Shown: piece by piece, positions 32,458 to 34,929 of the stretch
Layout: each line of letters begins with the position of its first letter
Position numbering within the stretch: position 1 is the stretch's first letter
NCBI GenBank assembly: GCA_947479905.1
Contig: CANKBJ010000019.1
Location: forward strand, 1-34,929
DNA: 34,929 nt
From: Bradyrhizobiaceae bacterium
Lineage (GTDB): Bacteria > Pseudomonadota > Alphaproteobacteria > Rhizobiales > Xanthobacteraceae
Reading direction: 5' to 3'
Program-made: the position numbers and the translations under genes
Notes under the pieces: generated by a model
Databases searched by the model: none
Told to the model about the DNA's origin: nothing
The model's input: the letters and a program-made list of their open reading frames with translations, nothing else

Positions 32458-34929
32458 ATGCTGCAGGGCTGGGTCGTCATCGCGGTGGCGCTTGGGTATA
32501 TCGGCCTGCTGTTTCTGGTCGCCAGCTATGGCGACCGCACCCGCGCGCAAGAAGGCGTCGCCGGCGGTCCGCCGACGCGGCAAGGCCTGCTCGGCCGCGA
32601 GGGCCGCGCGCGGCTGATGATCTACCCGCTGTCGCTGGCGATCTATTGCACGTCGTGGACGTTCTTCGGCTCGGTCGGTTCGGCCTCGCGCACCGGCTAC
32701 GAATTTCTCACCATCTATATCGGCCCGGTGCTGATGATCGGCCTGTTCTCGCCGCTCTTGGTGCGCATCGTCCGGCTGGCCAAGGCGCAGAACATCACCT
32801 CGATCGCCGATTTCATCGCCGCGCGTTACGGCAAGGGCCAGGCGGTCGCCGCCGTGGTCGCGCTGATCGCCATCGTCGGCACCATTCCGTATATCGCGCT
32901 GCAGCTCAAAGCGGTGTCGTCGTCGCTGGAAACCATCCTCGCCCACATCACGCCGATCAGCGACCTGACCCGGCCGCTGCTCGGCGACATCGCTTTGTTC
33001 GTCGCGCTGTCGATGGCGACTTTCGCCGTGCTGTTCGGCACGCGCCATATCGACGCCACCGAGCATCAGGACGGCTTGATGCTGGCCATCGCCACCGAGT
33101 CGATCGTCAAACTGTTCGCCTTCCTCGCGGTCGGAATCTTCGTGACCTTCTGGATGTTCGGCGGACCGGGCGCGCTATTCGAGGCGGCGCGCGCCAGTCC
33201 GGCAACCTCCGCTTTGTTCACGCGCGAACCGGCTTTCGATGCGCTGATCGTCACGACTTTGCTATCGTTCATGGCGATCATCTTGCTGCCGCGCCAGTTT
33301 CACGTCGCGGTGGTCGAAAACAACAACGAGAACGAGATCAAGCGCGCGGTCTGGCTGTTTCCGATCTATCTGGTGCTGATCAATCTGTTCGTGGTGCCGA
33401 TCGCGCTGGCCGGCCTGTTGACCTTCCCGCCCGGCACGGTCGACAGCGACATGTTCGTTCTGGCGCTGCCGTTGCAGACCGGCTCCTACGTTTTGACCAT
33501 CGCCGCCTTTGTCGGCGGCCTGTCGGCGGCGACCGCGATGGTGATCGTCGAATCGGTCGCTCTGTCGATCATGGTGTCGAACGACCTGATCATGCCCCTG
33601 GTGCTGCAACGGCGCGAGGGCCTGCTGTCGGGCCGCGAGAATATCGGCAAGCTGCTGCTGATGGTGCGGCGGCTGGCGATCTTCGCCATCCTGCTGCTCT
33701 CCTATTTGTACTATCGCGCCGCCGGCGAGGCGCAACTCGCCTCCATCGGCCTTTTGGCCTTCGCCGCGGTCGCGCAACTGGCGCCGGCCTTTTTCGGCGG
33801 CCTGTTCTGGCGGCGCGCCACCGCCGCCGGCGCCATTGCCGGCATGACCGCCGGCATCGCCATCTGGGCCTATACGTTGCTGCTGCCAACCTTCGCCGAC
33901 ATCGGCTTCATTGGCCGGCACATTCTCACCGATGGTCCGTGGGGCATCGCTATGCTGCGGCCTCAACATATGCTCGGCCTCAGCCTGTCGCCTCTGGTGC
34001 ACGGCGTGGTCTGGAGCCTGGCGGTCAACGTGCTTTGCTATGTCGGCTTCTCGTTGCGCCGCGAGCCGTCGCCGATCGAGCGCATGCAGGCCAACACCTT
34101 CGTTCCGTCGGATCTGACGCCGATCACGCCGAGCTTCCGGCTGTGGCGCTCCTCGGTGACGGTCGAGGAACTCGTCACCACGGTGGCCCGTTATCTCGGC
34201 GAGGAACGCACGCGCGGCGCCCTGGAAACCTTCGCCGAGACCCACCGCATCAGCATGGAGGCCAAGGACGAGGCAGACTTCCGCCTGGTGCGCCACGCCG
34301 AGCATATTCTTTCATCCGCCATTGGCGGCGCCTCATCGCGGCTCGTGCTGTCGCTTCTGTTGCGCAAGCGTTCGGTCTCGACCAAGGCAGCGCTGAAGCT
34401 GTTGGACGACGCCAACGCGGCGATCCAGTACAACCTCGAAATATTGCAGACCGCGCTCGACCATGTGCGTCAGGGCATCGCGGTGTTCGACCGCGATTTG
34501 CAGTTAATCTGCTGGAACCGGCAGTTCGGTGAAATTCTCGATCTGCCGCCGAGCCTGATCCGTGTCGGCGTGGCGCTCGCCGACATTCTGCGCTTCAACA
34601 GTCAGCGCGGCGACGTCCCGCCGGATCGCATAGAAGACTTCGTGCGCGCGCAGATCGAGCGCTACGTCTCCGGCAAGGAATTGTTCATGGAGCGCTTCGC
34701 CGAGGCCGGCATGGTGATCGAGGTGCGCGCCAACCACATGCCGGATGGCGGCATCGTCACCACCTTCACCGACATCACGGCGAGCGTCGAAGCCGCCGAG
34801 GCGCTCGAGCGCTCCAACGAAACGCTGGAGCGGCGCGTGCGCGAGCGCACCGAGGAACTGACATTGCTCAACGTGGCGCTCGCCCGCGCCAAGGGCGAGG
34901 CCGACGCCGCCAATATTTCCAAGACCAAA
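32458..34929 (+). CDS. Sodium/solute symporter-type sensor histidine kinase (partial, runs off right edge)
   Basis: From ATG 32458, preceded by GGAG at 32449-32452, the frame is open for 824 codons to the window end. Residues 1 to about 530 form 12-13 membrane helices of the sodium:solute symporter (SSS) family: SLAIYCTSWTFFGSVG, TSIADFIAARYG, and FVGGLSAATAMVIVE. A PAS_7-like domain (about 660-775, ALDHVRQGIAVFDRDLQL) and a coiled coil (RSNETLERRVRERTEELT) follow. The last visible residues ANISKTK are the usual lead-in to a HisKA domain. This is the CbrA/NahK-like class of kinases, in which a transporter-like module is joined to a sensor kinase, often a hybrid with a receiver domain. It is divergent from the exonuclease-CBS-DUF294 gene. 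Confidence 0.92.
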   Translation, partial: MLQGWVVIAVALGYIGLLFLVASYGDRTRAQEGVAGGPPTRQGLLGREGRARLMIYPLSLAIYCTSWTFFGSVGSASRTGYEFLTIYIGPVLMIGLFSPLLVRIVRLAKAQNITSIADFIAARYGKGQAVAAVVALIAIVGTIPYIALQLKAVSSSLETILAHITPISDLTRPLLGDIALFVALSMATFAVLFGTRHIDATEHQDGLMLAIATESIVKLFAFLAVGIFVTFWMFGGPGALFEAARASPATSALFTREPAFDALIVTTLLSFMAIILLPRQFHVAVVENNNENEIKRAVWLFPIYLVLINLFVVPIALAGLLTFPPGTVDSDMFVLALPLQTGSYVLTIAAFVGGLSAATAMVIVESVALSIMVSNDLIMPLVLQRREGLLSGRENIGKLLLMVRRLAIFAILLLSYLYYRAAGEAQLASIGLLAFAAVAQLAPAFFGGLFWRRATAAGAIAGMTAGIAIWAYTLLLPTFADIGFIGRHILTDGPWGIAMLRPQHMLGLSLSPLVHGVVWSLAVNVLCYVGFSLRREPSPIERMQANTFVPSDLTPITPSFRLWRSSVTVEELVTTVARYLGEERTRGALETFAETHRISMEAKDEADFRLVRHAEHILSSAIGGASSRLVLSLLLRKRSVSTKAALKLLDDANAAIQYNLEILQTALDHVRQGIAVFDRDLQLICWNRQFGEILDLPPSLIRVGVALADILRFNSQRGDVPPDRIEDFVRAQIERYVSGKELFMERFAEAGMVIEVRANHMPDGGIVTTFTDITASVEAAEALERSNETLERRVRERTEELTLLNVALARAKGEADAANISKTK

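Noticed and set aside
33262-34305. 347-codon minus-strand frame
   Set aside because: Antisense to the symporter kinase; composition is that of a GC-rich complement frame.
32439-34532. 697-codon plus-strand frame
   Set aside because: Out of frame with the symporter-kinase gene, Arg/Ala-rich with no domain; the true frame begins at 32458 and shows SSS and PAS motifs.
1-34929. CRISPR array, insertion-sequence transposase, rRNA genes
   Set aside because: No evenly spaced direct repeats with unique spacers, no transposase motif and no rRNA core sequence were seen.

Overview
The window looks like chromosomal DNA of an alphaproteobacterium of the order Hyphomicrobiales (Rhizobiales), probably near Bradyrhizobium, Rhodopseudomonas or Pseudolabrys. 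The signs are a 5-aminolevulinate synthase (C4 heme pathway), the alphaproteobacterial DUF2948-hisD-UPF0262-phosphatase-maf-yacG neighbourhood, high GC content, and dispersed palindromic repeats of the kind common in that order. No taxonomic search could be run.

Left edge (1-3436): a visibly more AT-rich block holds the last codons of an unknown gene and a 1034-residue helical-repeat protein with a C-terminal PD-(D/E)xK nuclease motif. It ends at the 3' end of a complete tRNA-Phe, which is the usual layout of a genomic island integrated at a tRNA gene. The protein looks like the helical and nuclease part of a larger anti-phage-type NTPase-nuclease.

3537-15238: the core housekeeping block, mostly on the minus strand. 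From right to left it carries a small basic protein, murA, a ModA-like binding protein, DUF2948, hisD, UPF0262, a low-molecular-weight phosphatase, maf, an acyl-CoA synthetase, yacG and a two-subunit TPP decarboxylase. A divergent mono-heme cytochrome gene sits between the synthetase and yacG. Three copies of one palindromic repeat family and one duplicated smaller repeat sit at the junctions. A 960-base stretch without a gene (12465-13426) contains a convincing minus-strand promoter and a long hairpin followed by a T-run, so it may encode an RNA.

15382-19670: tRNA-Thr, a PAS-GGDEF-EAL cyclic-di-GMP protein and an IlvD/Edd-family dehydratase.

19723-26850: a glycan-modification cluster with a GT2 polyprenyl-phosphate-type glycosyltransferase, a GT-C-like membrane transferase with a large periplasmic insert, a hexapeptide acyltransferase, a DegT aminotransferase, an NAD-dependent epimerase and a C-methyltransferase. 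The cluster plausibly makes an unusual amino or branched sugar and transfers it outside the inner membrane. Two directly oriented copies of a repeat bracket the methyltransferase gene exactly.

26980-34929: a Nudix hydrolase, hemA with a nearly perfect FixK/FNR box upstream, an AbrB-family membrane protein, and a fused DEDDh exonuclease-CBS-nucleotidyltransferase. The last is divergent from a sodium/solute symporter-type sensor kinase that runs off the right edge.
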